32,057 bases of DNA from Flavobacteriales bacterium UBA5933 (GCA_002430925.1 DJDD01000164.1:1-32057), one strand, 5' to 3'; shown: positions 9,240 to 17,257, counted from the stretch's first letter. The notes: generated by a model from the sequence alone, not told the origin. Made by a program: numbers and translations.

Positions 9240-9311
9240 ATATCAATATTTTATATAATTAGTATAGTATATTGATATAATGTTACATAGAAGAATAAAA
9301 AAAATTTTTTT

Positions 9312-9402
9312 GGGCGTTTCCTTCGGCTCGGGCTTTTTGTTACAATCTTTTTATTCCGCTAAAACGCTATATAAAAAGGATTTTCACTACAATCCCTAAC
9401 GC
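9312..9402 (-). repeat. Dispersed structured repeat, copy B
   Basis: Read on the minus strand, the closing stem is GCGTT (9398-9402) / AACGC (9314-9318). Half-sites GATTGTAGTGAAAATCC and GATTGTAACAAAAAGCC flank a central stem CTTTTTAT / ATAAAAAG (9371-9378 with 9347-9354). A CCGAAGG motif and GCCC end follow as in the other copies. This is the shortest copy. Confidence 0.85.
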
Positions 9403-9458
9403 AAACATATTATCTATAATACTTACATCTTAACTATGTAAAAAAATAGACAAACAAA

Positions 9459-9486
9459 AAGCCTTAGTAATAAAATACTAAGACTT
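9459..9486 (-). terminator. Intrinsic terminator (distal) of the secreted repeat-protein gene
   Basis: An 11 bp stem with loop 9470-9475. The single C·A mismatch on the + strand is a G·U pair in minus-strand RNA, and TTTTTGTTTG follows on that strand. Positions 9457-9482 are identical to 12649-12674, the terminator on the other side of the divergent gene pair. Confidence 0.65.
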
Positions 9487-9589
9487 CCTGCATAAATAAT
9501 TAACTAAAAAACTACCTCTTTTTATTATTTTTTAATTAATTATAATATATAACCTAACTATTAACACACTTTTCATCTAGAATAAAGAC

Positions 9590-9612
9590 CTTAGTATTAA
9601 AAAAATACTAAG
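9590..9612 (-). terminator. Terminator-like hairpin (proximal) of the secreted repeat-protein gene
   Basis: A perfect 9 bp stem CTTAGTATT / AATACTAAG with a 5-base loop, 23 bases past the stop codon. The following T tract on the minus strand is weak (GTCTTTATTC), so it may be leaky and backed up by the hairpin at 9459-9486. The stem core CTTAGTA is shared with that hairpin and with 12649-12680. Confidence 0.5.
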
Positions 9613-9635
9613 CTCCTTATTTACTCAAATATTAT

Positions 9636-11465
9636 TTATTTAGTATTAATTCCATCATGCTCAGATTTATCTAAAGCCCAAGCCATTACGTTTGCAAATA
9701 GAATTGAATTTTGTACTTGCATACTACCAGCTGCATAACCGTTCCCTGCGTAGCCATAAACACTTTTAGCTACTGGCTTATATCCTCCAGAACTTGGTGC
9801 AACAAAAGGCTCTATTGTATTACTAGTATACTGATTTCCATTAGCATTTTCATTACTTAAAAAACCTCCATCACCAAACCAAATTAAATTTAAACTATTG
9901 TGTCTGAATGATGTAATACCACTGTAAGTCGTTGTGCTATTAATAGGCTGAGCATAACTATAAGGTGTGATCCCTGGAGTACTTAAAGGAATACAAACTG
10001 TATTTGAAGCATCTTCACCCCAGTATTTACTTCTAATATCACCAAAACTTCCATTTAAAACTGCATCATTAACATTTGTAAAAGGATATACGGATCCCGC
10101 AGTTCCTCCTGTTGTTATAGTTAAAGAAGGATTTGAAAGCATTGCTCTTAAAAAATTAAGAGACACATTGCTATCTGCTCTATCCTGAAACGCAATAACA
10201 ATACCTTTTTTATTTAAATAATCTAGTAAATACTGAGATTGGGTAGTAGTAAGTGATGAATTATCAAAACCAATAAGTACTATGTCAGGTTTATTATTAA
10301 GAGCACTTAATAATGCAGCATCAGAAGGATTAGCACCTAAAGATATATGTGTATATCCTTCTGCTTTAACAGTACTAGCTGTTGTTACACCAAAATTAGT
10401 TGAAGAATCTAACAATTGTCTTGATGGACCAGTATATGCACTATACCCATATATTGTCTCGTTTCCAATATGTAACATAATCTTTTTTGGAATAACAATA
10501 ACTACTACAACAGAACATGTTGTAGAGACTCCTCCCTGACTATCGGAAGTTAATGTTAAAATAGTCTTAGTAGTTGAGGAAGGGGTTCCCAAACCAGATA
10601 AAGTTATATTCTGTGATCCTGTTGAAGTAAATGTACCTGAAGCACTAAAAGAAATACCATTAACTGTATTTGATGTGATTGTATAACTACCTAAAGTAGT
10701 AACATTTACAGGTAATGTAATTGTGTTGCTAGATGTTAATATTGTTCCTACTTTATACACTCCATTCACTACTGCAGATCCACAGCTTAATGTATAAGTT
10801 CCAGATGCCGACAAAACATTTACAGTTATAGTTGGTGTGCATGATATATCTACCCCATTGGCATTAATGAAAAGATTATCTTTTTGTACGGCAATAGGTG
10901 TCCCCTGTCCTGTAACTTGTACCGAATAAGATCCTACCTGAAGAAAAGTACCTGAAGTTGTAAAATTATATCCGTTTTTTGTAGTTACTGTTATAGTATA
11001 TTCTCCTGGTTTAGTTACTGTAACAGGTATACTTAAATAATTAGAGCTGGTTAATTCTTTTCCCTTTATATATGTACCTTTTACTACAATAGCAGAACAA
11101 TCAAATGTAAAAGTAGATTTACCTAATTTTCCACATAAGCTTTTCCATTCTTGCTCTAAATAATTCCAGTAATTATAACAATCTTCAGTAATATTGTAAA
11201 TCATCAAACTATTATCAGTTGCAAACAATTTTAATACTTTAGAAGTTGCAGAAGGATCTTCATAAGTTAATTTATCTCTTTCAGACTCCGTTAAACGAGG
11301 TATTAATATACCTTTTAATAAATTATTAGAATCTGAATCTGTGTTTTTTACTCTTTCAGACACATGTAGTAAAGTATTTGAATTTGGTTCATCAGTATTT
11401 ATACCTACTTGGCCAAACATAAAACTAGATATCAATAAAAATGATAAAAAAAGATTTAATTTCAT
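9636..11465 (-). CDS. Uncharacterised secreted protein with tandem Ig-like repeats and a C-terminal alpha/beta-like domain
   Basis: A 609-residue product with a signal peptide (MKLNLFLSFLLISSFMFGQ). The motif VGINTDEP...LHV after it and the stretch ending YNYWNYLEQEWKSLCG are common at the start of Bacteroidota surface proteins. Two repeats of about 70 residues follow (about 121-190 and 226-295). Each has a Cys-containing start, a VKG/VNG turn, an LTSSN block, a GSYxI/GEYxI strand, SGTF and a final GxGTP, suggesting Ig-like folds. The C-terminal 280 residues alternate hydrophobic strands and loops (PDIVLIGFDNS, KKGIVIAFQDR, NLIWFGDGG), reminiscent of an amidotransferase or ThuA-like Rossmann fold; this is a guess. 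No type IX secretion C-terminal domain is recognised. The ATG at 11465 is chosen because it begins the signal peptide; the frame runs open to 11558. Divergent from an AraC-type regulator. Confidence 0.75.
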   Translation of the reverse strand: MKLNLFLSFLLISSFMFGQVGINTDEPNSNTLLHVSERVKNTDSDSNNLLKGILIPRLTESERDKLTYEDPSATSKVLKLFATDNSLMIYNITEDCYNYWNYLEQEWKSLCGKLGKSTFTFDCSAIVVKGTYIKGKELTSSNYLSIPVTVTKPGEYTITVTTKNGYNFTTSGTFLQVGSYSVQVTGQGTPIAVQKDNLFINANGVDISCTPTITVNVLSASGTYTLSCGSAVVNGVYKVGTILTSSNTITLPVNVTTLGSYTITSNTVNGISFSASGTFTSTGSQNITLSGLGTPSSTTKTILTLTSDSQGGVSTTCSVVVVIVIPKKIMLHIGNETIYGYSAYTGPSRQLLDSSTNFGVTTASTVKAEGYTHISLGANPSDAALLSALNNKPDIVLIGFDNSSLTTTQSQYLLDYLNKKGIVIAFQDRADSNVSLNFLRAMLSNPSLTITTGGTAGSVYPFTNVNDAVLNGSFGDIRSKYWGEDASNTVCIPLSTPGITPYSYAQPINSTTTYSGITSFRHNSLNLIWFGDGGFLSNENANGNQYTSNTIEPFVAPSSGGYKPVAKSVYGYAGNGYAAGSMQVQNSILFANVMAWALDKSEHDGINTK

Positions 11466-11495
11466 AAATTGCGATTGTTTTGATTTATTGCTTGA

Positions 11496-11503
11496 CAAAA
11501 TTA
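11496..11503 (-). promoter_or_regulatory. Candidate -7 box for the secreted repeat-protein gene
   Basis: Reads TAATTTTG on the minus strand, matching TAnnTTTG, about 30 bases before the ATG at 11465. No matching -33 TTG at normal spacing was found, so confidence is low. Confidence 0.3.
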
Positions 11504-11663
11504 AACCTAATCTTAATTTAAGCCCTTTACATAGACTGTCTCTTACAATGAAATACATAAAAGTATTACAATTTTATTTTTTCTTAAATATTAAAGAATA
11601 AAACTATATAAATCAAAAACTTATCATAATGAAAAATAAAATATTATTTATAAAAAAATAATC

Positions 11664-12614
11664 ATGGAACAAACTCAATCTCATATATTAAATCTAGAAA
11701 AAAGAATATTAAATGTATATGACATTATAGTTAGTATTATTTTAATATTATTTTCTTATATCTTTTTTGCAATTTTCAATGATAATTTAATGGGGTATTA
11801 CTGCTTAATTGGATGCTTATTACCTATAATATGTCTAATACTTACTAATATATTATCAATTAAAAATATCATTAATATTATACATACTCATTTAATTATT
11901 GGTCCTATATATTTATCGTTTCCTATTATATATTTTTGGAAATATTCTATTATGAATTTATGTTGGTATATACCAATTCCCTTTATTATATATATCTTTT
12001 TCAAAGAAAAGACTTTTATAAGATATATGATTTATTTAGTGATTGTAATTGGAATAACATTTTTTATTGCTAATAATTTTAATTATTACTTTGTATCCTC
12101 TTATAAAATGCTTAGATATACAGATTTACTGGTTATAAGTTTTAATATTTTAACTATGTGTATCTTTCTACACTATAAAGATCGTCTAAGAAAAGTACAG
12201 CTTATTTATGATAAAAAATGTAATTCATTCAAAAATAGAATAACAGCTGATGAAAATAATATTTCTACTATTATTTCTTTGTTTGAAAAAATCGAAACTA
12301 TAATGATTGAAAAAGAATTTTTTACTAATCCAAAATTTACTATTTCTCAATTAAGTATTGAAGTTGGAGCTAATAATAATTATATTTCTCAGTCAATAAG
12401 ATATCATGGTTATTTAAATTTTAATCACTATGTTAATAAGTATAGAATTAATCATGTAAAAAAATTAATAAGTGAAAATGATATGAATAAAATTAAATTA
12501 TTCTATATATACAACAAGGCAGGATTTAATAATCAATCTACTTTTAATAAAGTTTTTAAAGATTTTGAAGGCATTACACCTTCTGAATATATAGAGCAAC
12601 TTCAAAAGAACTAA
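11664..12614 (+). CDS. Membrane-embedded AraC-family transcriptional regulator
   Basis: A 316-residue protein with about six predicted membrane segments in the first 170 residues, a short linker, and a C-terminal AraC-type double helix-turn-helix (about residues 215-312). The DNA-binding region has FTISQLSIEVGANNNYISQ as the first helix-turn-helix and the signature GFNNQSTFNKVFKDFEGITPSEY for the second. The membrane half replaces the usual sugar-binding sensor, so the signal is probably sensed at or within the inner membrane. The architecture is common in Flavobacteriia and usually of unknown ligand. Its divergent placement, 198 bases from the secreted repeat protein, suggests that gene as a target. 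A 10-codon ORF at 11629-11661 ends two bases before the start. Confidence 0.85.
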   Translation: MEQTQSHILNLEKRILNVYDIIVSIILILFSYIFFAIFNDNLMGYYCLIGCLLPIICLILTNILSIKNIINIIHTHLIIGPIYLSFPIIYFWKYSIMNLCWYIPIPFIIYIFFKEKTFIRYMIYLVIVIGITFFIANNFNYYFVSSYKMLRYTDLLVISFNILTMCIFLHYKDRLRKVQLIYDKKCNSFKNRITADENNISTIISLFEKIETIMIEKEFFTNPKFTISQLSIEVGANNNYISQSIRYHGYLNFNHYVNKYRINHVKKLISENDMNKIKLFYIYNKAGFNNQSTFNKVFKDFEGITPSEYIEQLQKN

Positions 12615-12648
12615 ATTTGAAGTTAAAAAACATTTATTATAAAAAATT

Positions 12649-12680
12649 AAAAGCCTTAGTAATAAAATACTAAGGCTTTT
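12649..12680. terminator. Bidirectional intrinsic terminator between the AraC gene and pncA
   Basis: A perfect 13 bp stem (12649-12661 with 12668-12680) and ATAAAA loop, with A/T tracts on both sides. It lies between two convergent genes. Its first 26 bases are identical to 9457-9482. Confidence 0.85.
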
Positions 12681-12706
12681 TGTTTATATAATGATAAATT
12701 ATATTT

Positions 12707-13318
12707 TTATAGTAGGTAAGTTGAAACATTTCCTCCTTTTTCTACAAAATCTTCTTTTAATTGTTCGAATTTATCCTCATCAATTGCTTTTGTAGAACCT
12801 TCTAAAATATAAGTTGCATAACCTAATCGTAATGCATCTTCAGCTGTGTGATAAACACATACATCTGCTGCTAAACCACAAATATAAACACTAGTTACAT
12901 TATGATCTTTTAAATATCCATGAAGTCCTGTTGGATTCTTCTTATTTACATCGTAAAATCCGCTGTAAGAATCAATTTTAGGGTTCATTCCTTTACGGAT
13001 AATAGCACTTATTCTATCTTGATTTAAATTTTTATGTAATTCTGCACCTCTGGTCCCTTGTATACAATGATCTGGCCACAAAACTTGTACAGATTGTTCA
13101 GCATCATCTAATACAATTACATCAAAAGGTTTTTTATGTTCATGTTGACTTGCAAAACTTTTATGCTTTGCTGGATGCCAATCTTGTGTAGCTACAACGA
13201 TATCAAATTTTTCTTGTAATTGGTTAATACGTTCTATTAATGTATCACCATCTTTTACAGCTAAAGAGCCTCCTGGTAAAAAATCGTTTTGTAGGTCTAC
13301 GATGATTAAAGCTTTCAT
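12707..13318 (-). CDS. pncA: Nicotinamidase PncA
   Basis: Hydrolyses nicotinamide to nicotinate and ammonia for NAD salvage, and also activates pyrazinamide in other bacteria. The 203-residue protein shows the full catalytic set: Asp8 in VDLQNDF, Lys109 in IRKGMNP and Cys154 in LAADVCV. Metal ligands are Asp46 and His48 in TQDWHP and His84 in WPDHC. Length and residue spacing match the cytosolic isochorismatase-fold family. It ends toward the terminator at 12649-12680. The upstream GLPGLI gene stops 93 bases before its start, so co-transcription is possible but not needed. Confidence 0.96.
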   Translation of the reverse strand: MKALIIVDLQNDFLPGGSLAVKDGDTLIERINQLQEKFDIVVATQDWHPAKHKSFASQHEHKKPFDVIVLDDAEQSVQVLWPDHCIQGTRGAELHKNLNQDRISAIIRKGMNPKIDSYSGFYDVNKKNPTGLHGYLKDHNVTSVYICGLAADVCVYHTAEDALRLGYATYILEGSTKAIDEDKFEQLKEDFVEKGGNVSTYLL

Positions 13319-13411
13319 AAATTTATTATTTTATTTCTTAATTAAATATAAGCTTTTATAAATCTAGTTTTAAAATTTTTATCTCAAATTTAACTAATGT
13401 GCAAAAATTTC

Positions 13412-14188
13412 TTAATCTTTTCTATCAACTCCTTCAGAGTTCATTTGTTTGAATTGCTTAAATTGAGTTTCAGAAATATTTTTAAACTCTTCGTCAGTAA
13501 TTACATTTTTTTCTTTCGGCTTTTGAATTGGTTTCAATGCTGGATCTTCCTTCACTTCAACTGCTTTTATTAATGTATTTTCTTTTAATTTACTTTTGGA
13601 ATTAGTTGTTTCTACTTCTAATATTAGTCCTGGTAAACCATTATACATTGCAGGACCATTTTTTACTGGAATACTTGGTGCATACCAAGCTGTAACAGTA
13701 TTTCCAGTATCTGTAGTTGAAGTTGCCTTCTTTACATCAAAACCAAGAATATTTTTTGTTTCTCGAGATAATTTCCATTGATAATCTGTTAATTGATCTT
13801 TTATCGTGTATTCTTTATTGAACATAGAAACACTTGTTAAATACTCATTTTCGGAAATATCTTTAAACAACCCATTGCCTACTCCACTAAAACTTATACT
13901 AAATGAAGAACCACCAGATTGGCTATTACTGATTTTTTCTTCTTTCTTGTAATAAGATTGATTATCATATATCGTTAATAAATAATCTTTAGGATCTGTT
14001 AGATTCTTTAACATATTCTCTTTAAAATTATCTGGTAACTTCTTGGATTTACTATTTGATTGTATAGATACTTTTAATGCTTCTTCATCTATATGAGTTA
14101 TTTCTTGGTATTTTACTTCTAATTTCTGAGCAGAAATTGTAGTTGATATTAAAGTAAAAAATAAAGGTAATGTGCTAAATATTTTCAT
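13412..14188 (-). CDS. GLPGLI family secreted protein (without adjacent receptor)
   Basis: A 258-residue protein with a signal peptide (MKIFSTLPLFFTLISTTISAQ) and the GLPGLI motif at residues 184-189, preceded by TAWYAPSIPVKNGP as in the other family member in this window. Residues 145-200 are the most similar part of the two proteins; the first half has diverged and carries a Ser/Gly-rich insert near 87-105. The C-terminus is Lys/Glu-rich. Unlike the copy at 8463-9239 it has no neighbouring receptor gene; its neighbours are pncA and a small membrane ORF. Function is not established for the family. Confidence 0.88.
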   Translation of the reverse strand: MKIFSTLPLFFTLISTTISAQKLEVKYQEITHIDEEALKVSIQSNSKSKKLPDNFKENMLKNLTDPKDYLLTIYDNQSYYKKEEKISNSQSGGSSFSISFSGVGNGLFKDISENEYLTSVSMFNKEYTIKDQLTDYQWKLSRETKNILGFDVKKATSTTDTGNTVTAWYAPSIPVKNGPAMYNGLPGLILEVETTNSKSKLKENTLIKAVEVKEDPALKPIQKPKEKNVITDEEFKNISETQFKQFKQMNSEGVDRKD

Positions 14189-14280
14189 ATAAATTTATTT
14201 TAAGTGAAAATAATATTTTTTTTTAATATATTGTTTATTAATTTCTTACTATTTTTAAAATAAATAAATTCTACTACAAA

Positions 14281-14508
14281 ATGAATACTTCTAAAAAAAT
14301 AATTTGGTTTATAATTATCATATGCACAACATTGATTGCCTACTCAATTTTAAAATTGGAAAAAAGTAGCTACAATTTTATTTTAGCTCTTTTTGCTTTT
14401 TATTTTTTACAAAAATCTGTAATTATCTTAAAAAAGGAGAATTTATCCTACAAAGAATTGCCTAAATATTATTTAATTCCATTTTATACTAATTGCAATA
14501 AGGATTGA
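14281..14508 (+). CDS. Small hypothetical membrane protein ending inside a repeat
   Basis: A 75-residue ORF starting MNTSKKIIWFII with two hydrophobic segments (about residues 7-23 and 32-47) and a lysine-rich loop after each. I do not recognise a family. Its last four codons and stop lie within dispersed repeat copy C, whose GATTGA supplies the TGA, so the natural C-terminus may have been replaced by repeat insertion. It stands alone on the + strand between minus-strand genes. It could be a genuine short membrane protein, a truncated remnant, or a chance ORF in AT-rich DNA; the hydrophobic pattern mildly favours a real one. Confidence 0.45.
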   Translation: MNTSKKIIWFIIIICTTLIAYSILKLEKSSYNFILALFAFYFLQKSVIILKKENLSYKELPKYYLIPFYTNCNKD

Positions 14509-14595
14509 AGCGGCATCCTTTTATAATTGATTCGCAAAAAACTATAAAATCAATTATAAAAGATACAGCGAGAAAGCCTGCCCGAAGGGATTGCC
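14495..14595 (+). repeat. Dispersed structured repeat, copy C
   Basis: Closing stem GCAAT (14495-14499) / ATTGC (14590-14594). Half-site 1 is GATTGAAGCGGCATCC and half-site 2 is the diverged GATACAGCGAGAAAGCC. The central inverted repeat is a perfect 14 bp (14519-14532 with 14548-14561) around a 15-base loop. CCCGAAGGG sits near the 3' end. It overlaps the end of the small ORF at 14281-14508. Confidence 0.85.
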
Positions 14596-14614
14596 AAAAT
14601 TATTAGATGACTTA

Positions 14615-15607
14615 TTATTTTAAATCTTTGAAATATTTTCGCTTTTTCAAGAAATATTGAATTGGTAATAATGACGTCGTTGAATAATCTTTGTCTTGAT
14701 GTTTTTGTCTTTTCTTATACATTTTTGATAATCCTTTATAAAAATACATATGCGATATAAAAACTGCCCACAAATGAGGAAATCCTTGTGAAGGAAGAAA
14801 TGCGATTGCTGCAACACCATCTAATGATAAACGTGTGAAAATAGTTGGAAATAATTTATTTTTTGGTAAATTTTTCAATAACATCCACAAGCTATTTCTA
14901 TAGTTTAAATACCATTTTTTGGGATTAGATTTATCTAAAGTTGCTCCGCCCAAATGATACACGGTAGACTCGCCACAATAATAAATTTTTCGACCAGCAT
15001 TATTTAATCGCCAACATAAATCTATCTCTTCCATATGAGCAAAAAAGTCTTCATCGAAACCTTTTTGTTCAAAAAAATCTTTACTTCTGATAAAAAAACA
15101 TGCTCCTGTTGCCCAAAATATTTGAGTTGTATCGTTATATTGACCTTTATCTTCCTCTAAAGTAGAAAAAACACGTCCTCGGCAATAAGGATAACCATAT
15201 TGGTCTATTAATCCACCACCTGCACCAGCGTATTCAAAATAAGATTTATTTTTATAATCTAATAATTTTGGTTGAACCGCAGCAATATCAGGGCGATTAT
15301 CTAATAAAGAAACTATAGGTTCTATCCAATTTTCTGTAACCTCAACATCAGAATTTAGTAAACAAAAATATTCGGCATCAATTTCTTTTAAACCTTCATT
15401 ATATCCTTTTGCAAAACCATAATTCCCTTTATTTTGAATTATTTTTATCTCAGGGTATTGAGTTGTTAACAATTCTACAGAACCATCAGTTGATGCATTA
15501 TCAATAACATAGATCTCAACATTTTTTGAATTGTTGATAACTGAAGGTAAAAATTGAGGAAGTAATTTTTCTCCATTCCAATTAAGGATTACAATAGCTA
15601 TTTTCAT
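14615..15607 (-). CDS. Family 2 glycosyltransferase
   Basis: A 330-residue GT-A fold transferase, probably cytosolic or membrane-associated, similar to rhamnosyltransferase-type enzymes of cell-surface polysaccharide synthesis. The N-terminal nucleotide-binding strand is IVILNWNGEKLL, followed by VIDNASTDGS and the metal-binding LNSDVE (Asp87 in the DxD-like position). The acceptor-side block EIDLCWRLNNAGRKI and YHLGGATL are typical. The start used is the ATG at 15607, which opens with MKIAIVILNWNG. An ATG at 15622 would add five residues and overlap the upstream gene, whose stop ends one base before 15607. That tight spacing implies coupled translation with the acyltransferase. The sugar and acceptor are not identifiable. 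Confidence 0.88.
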   Translation of the reverse strand: MKIAIVILNWNGEKLLPQFLPSVINNSKNVEIYVIDNASTDGSVELLTTQYPEIKIIQNKGNYGFAKGYNEGLKEIDAEYFCLLNSDVEVTENWIEPIVSLLDNRPDIAAVQPKLLDYKNKSYFEYAGAGGGLIDQYGYPYCRGRVFSTLEEDKGQYNDTTQIFWATGACFFIRSKDFFEQKGFDEDFFAHMEEIDLCWRLNNAGRKIYYCGESTVYHLGGATLDKSNPKKWYLNYRNSLWMLLKNLPKNKLFPTIFTRLSLDGVAAIAFLPSQGFPHLWAVFISHMYFYKGLSKMYKKRQKHQDKDYSTTSLLPIQYFLKKRKYFKDLK

Positions 15608-15608
15608 C

Positions 15609-16469
15609 TTATAAATCGGCATATTTCCAACGTTTATGGCTCCAAAGCCAATTGTCTGGATGTTCTTTGATTGTTTCTTCTAAATGATTAAAAAACTGAT
15701 GAACAATTTCATTCTCAGCAAATTTTTCTCCTTCTGGTTGTAAACGAATAAATGTTGTGTGGTAATATCCTCGTTTTATTTTCTCAGTTTTACAGTAAAC
15801 AACACCCATTTCTTTTCTTTGAGCTATTTTATCGAAGCCATTAAAAACTGGAGTTCTTTGATTTAGGAAATTTATAAAATAATGTACTGCTGATTTTTTA
15901 GGACTTTGATCAGCAACAAAAAGATAAGTTAAATTACCATCGTTTGGAGCTTTCATCATAAAACGAAGAACATCTTTCATATCTATCGCTTTTGTTCCAA
16001 AACGAGCTCTCATATCATTGATTTTTTTATTCCAAAAAGGATTTCTAATTTTATGATATACAGCTGCCGTTTCTAGTGCTGGTAAAGATTTTACAGTACC
16101 AATAAACCATTCCCAATTAAAGATGTGTCCACACATCATCATTGTATTTCGTTTCTCTGATTTTATTTCATTAAAAACTTCAAGATTAGAATAGGTGAAT
16201 CTCTTATCTAATTCCTCTTGTGAAATCGAAAAGCTTTTTAATGTTTCTATTAAATAATCACAAAAGTTAGCATAGAATTTTTTGTGAATATCTATAATCT
16301 CTTTCTCTGATTTTTCAGGAAATGATTTTTTAAGATTTGTGCGTATTACGTTTCTTCTATAACCGATTACTCTATACAACAGAAAAAACAAAAAATCTGA
16401 AAATAGATACAGTACAGATAACGGTAAACGTGAAATTTGGTAGATAAAGAAATAAAAAATAGTATTCAT
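15609..16469 (-). CDS. LpxL/HtrB-like lipid A acyltransferase family protein
   Basis: A 286-residue inner-membrane-associated acyltransferase of the lipid A late-acyltransferase family. It has an N-terminal hydrophobic anchor (about residues 5-33) and the catalytic HX4E motif at His115-Glu120 (CGHIFNWEW). The C-terminal DNWLWSHKRWKY is the family-typical end. The likely role is transfer of a secondary acyl chain to lipid A or transfer onto a related surface lipid. It is one base away from the glycosyltransferase and 33 bases from the pseudouridine synthase, forming a minus-strand operon in which two members act on envelope lipids or glycans. Relatives in Bacteroidota are diverse, so lipid A itself as the substrate is inferred. 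Confidence 0.88.
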   Translation of the reverse strand: MNTIFYFFIYQISRLPLSVLYLFSDFLFFLLYRVIGYRRNVIRTNLKKSFPEKSEKEIIDIHKKFYANFCDYLIETLKSFSISQEELDKRFTYSNLEVFNEIKSEKRNTMMMCGHIFNWEWFIGTVKSLPALETAAVYHKIRNPFWNKKINDMRARFGTKAIDMKDVLRFMMKAPNDGNLTYLFVADQSPKKSAVHYFINFLNQRTPVFNGFDKIAQRKEMGVVYCKTEKIKRGYYHTTFIRLQPEGEKFAENEIVHQFFNHLEETIKEHPDNWLWSHKRWKYADL

Positions 16470-16502
16470 TTAATTCTTTTAAATAAGAAACAAATTTACA
16501 AA

Positions 16503-17180
16503 TTATAATTTTGTTGTGGCTTGCCAAATAGCATCTTTAGGAACTGGAGCAATAATTGTAATTTCTTCTTTCTTTACAGGATGCTCAAAAGTTATACGAT
16601 AAGCATGCAAAGAAATACTTCCATCAGGATTAGATCGTTTTGCACCGTATTTTAAATCTCCTTTAATTGGTGAACCAACAGATGATAACTGAGCACGAAT
16701 TTGATGAGAACGCCCTGTAAACAATTTAACTTCTACACAATGAAAAGAATCTAATGCACCTAAATATGTATATTCTAAAATTGCTTTTTTAGCATCTCCA
16801 GTTGGTTTAGAATAAACTGTTGTTTTATTATTTTTTGGATTCTTTTTAAGGTAATGTTCCAAACGCTCAAAATTATGAGGTGGTTTATTTTGTACAATCG
16901 CACGATAAACTTTATCAATGTTTCTTTTTTGAAACATTTCGTTCATACGAGTTAATGCTTTGGATGTTTTTGCAAAAATTAAAACTCCAGAAGTTGGTCT
17001 ATCCAAACGATGAACTAAACCTAAAAAAACATTTCCTGGTTTATTATCACGTTTTTTTATATAGCTCTTTAAACTATCGATAAGAGGAATATCTCCTGTT
17101 TCATCTCCTTGAGCTAGTTCTCCTGCTTTTTTATTAATAATTAGAAGATGATTATCTTCAAATAAAATTTCTGGATTCAT
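16503..17180 (-). CDS. RluA-family pseudouridine synthase
   Basis: Isomerises uridine in rRNA or tRNA. The 225-residue protein has the catalytic Asp60 in HRLDRPTSG, the ILFEDNHLLIINKKAG start of the catalytic fold, and GRSHQIRAQL near residue 165. It lacks an N-terminal S4 domain and so resembles the shorter RluA/TruC-type members. The target site cannot be named. A long inverted repeat (17196-17247) lies immediately upstream, between it and panB. The LpxL-like gene starts 33 bases after its stop. Confidence 0.93.
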   Translation of the reverse strand: MNPEILFEDNHLLIINKKAGELAQGDETGDIPLIDSLKSYIKKRDNKPGNVFLGLVHRLDRPTSGVLIFAKTSKALTRMNEMFQKRNIDKVYRAIVQNKPPHNFERLEHYLKKNPKNNKTTVYSKPTGDAKKAILEYTYLGALDSFHCVEVKLFTGRSHQIRAQLSSVGSPIKGDLKYGAKRSNPDGSISLHAYRITFEHPVKKEEITIIAPVPKDAIWQATTKL

Positions 17181-17195
17181 TGATAAATTTTAAGT

Positions 17196-17247
17196 TAAGT
17201 AATAAGTTTTTAATGGGGTATTACCCTTATAAAAAACTTATTACTTA
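17196..17247. repeat. Long perfect inverted repeat between panB and the pseudouridine synthase gene
   Basis: Arms of 16 bp (17196-17211 and 17232-17247) pair perfectly. The 20-base interior contains a second small hairpin, GGGT / ACCC around ATT. It may terminate panB transcription or be an RNA-processing site. Neither strand has a strong T tract directly after it, so a terminator role is uncertain. Confidence 0.6.
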
Positions 17248-17257
17248 TCAGTATTTT

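Larger units (their letters stand above)
9240..9635. other. Gene-free 396-base intergenic region
   Basis: No credible ORF. It holds dispersed repeat copy B (9312-9402), two terminator-like hairpins for the minus-strand gene above it (9459-9486 and 9590-9612), and about 100 bases between those hairpins in which I see nothing but AT-rich sequence. The stretch 9240-9311 should contain the promoter of the GLPGLI gene. Confidence 0.7.

Noticed and set aside
11466..11558. Upstream extension of the secreted repeat protein to 11558
   Set aside because: It would place 31 residues before an obvious signal peptide and covers a candidate promoter box.
14509..14614. Repeat copy C as the terminator of the glycosyltransferase gene
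   Set aside because: Its long stem is all A/T outside the half-sites, has no U tract in minus-strand RNA, and the same element elsewhere sits apart from recognisable terminators.
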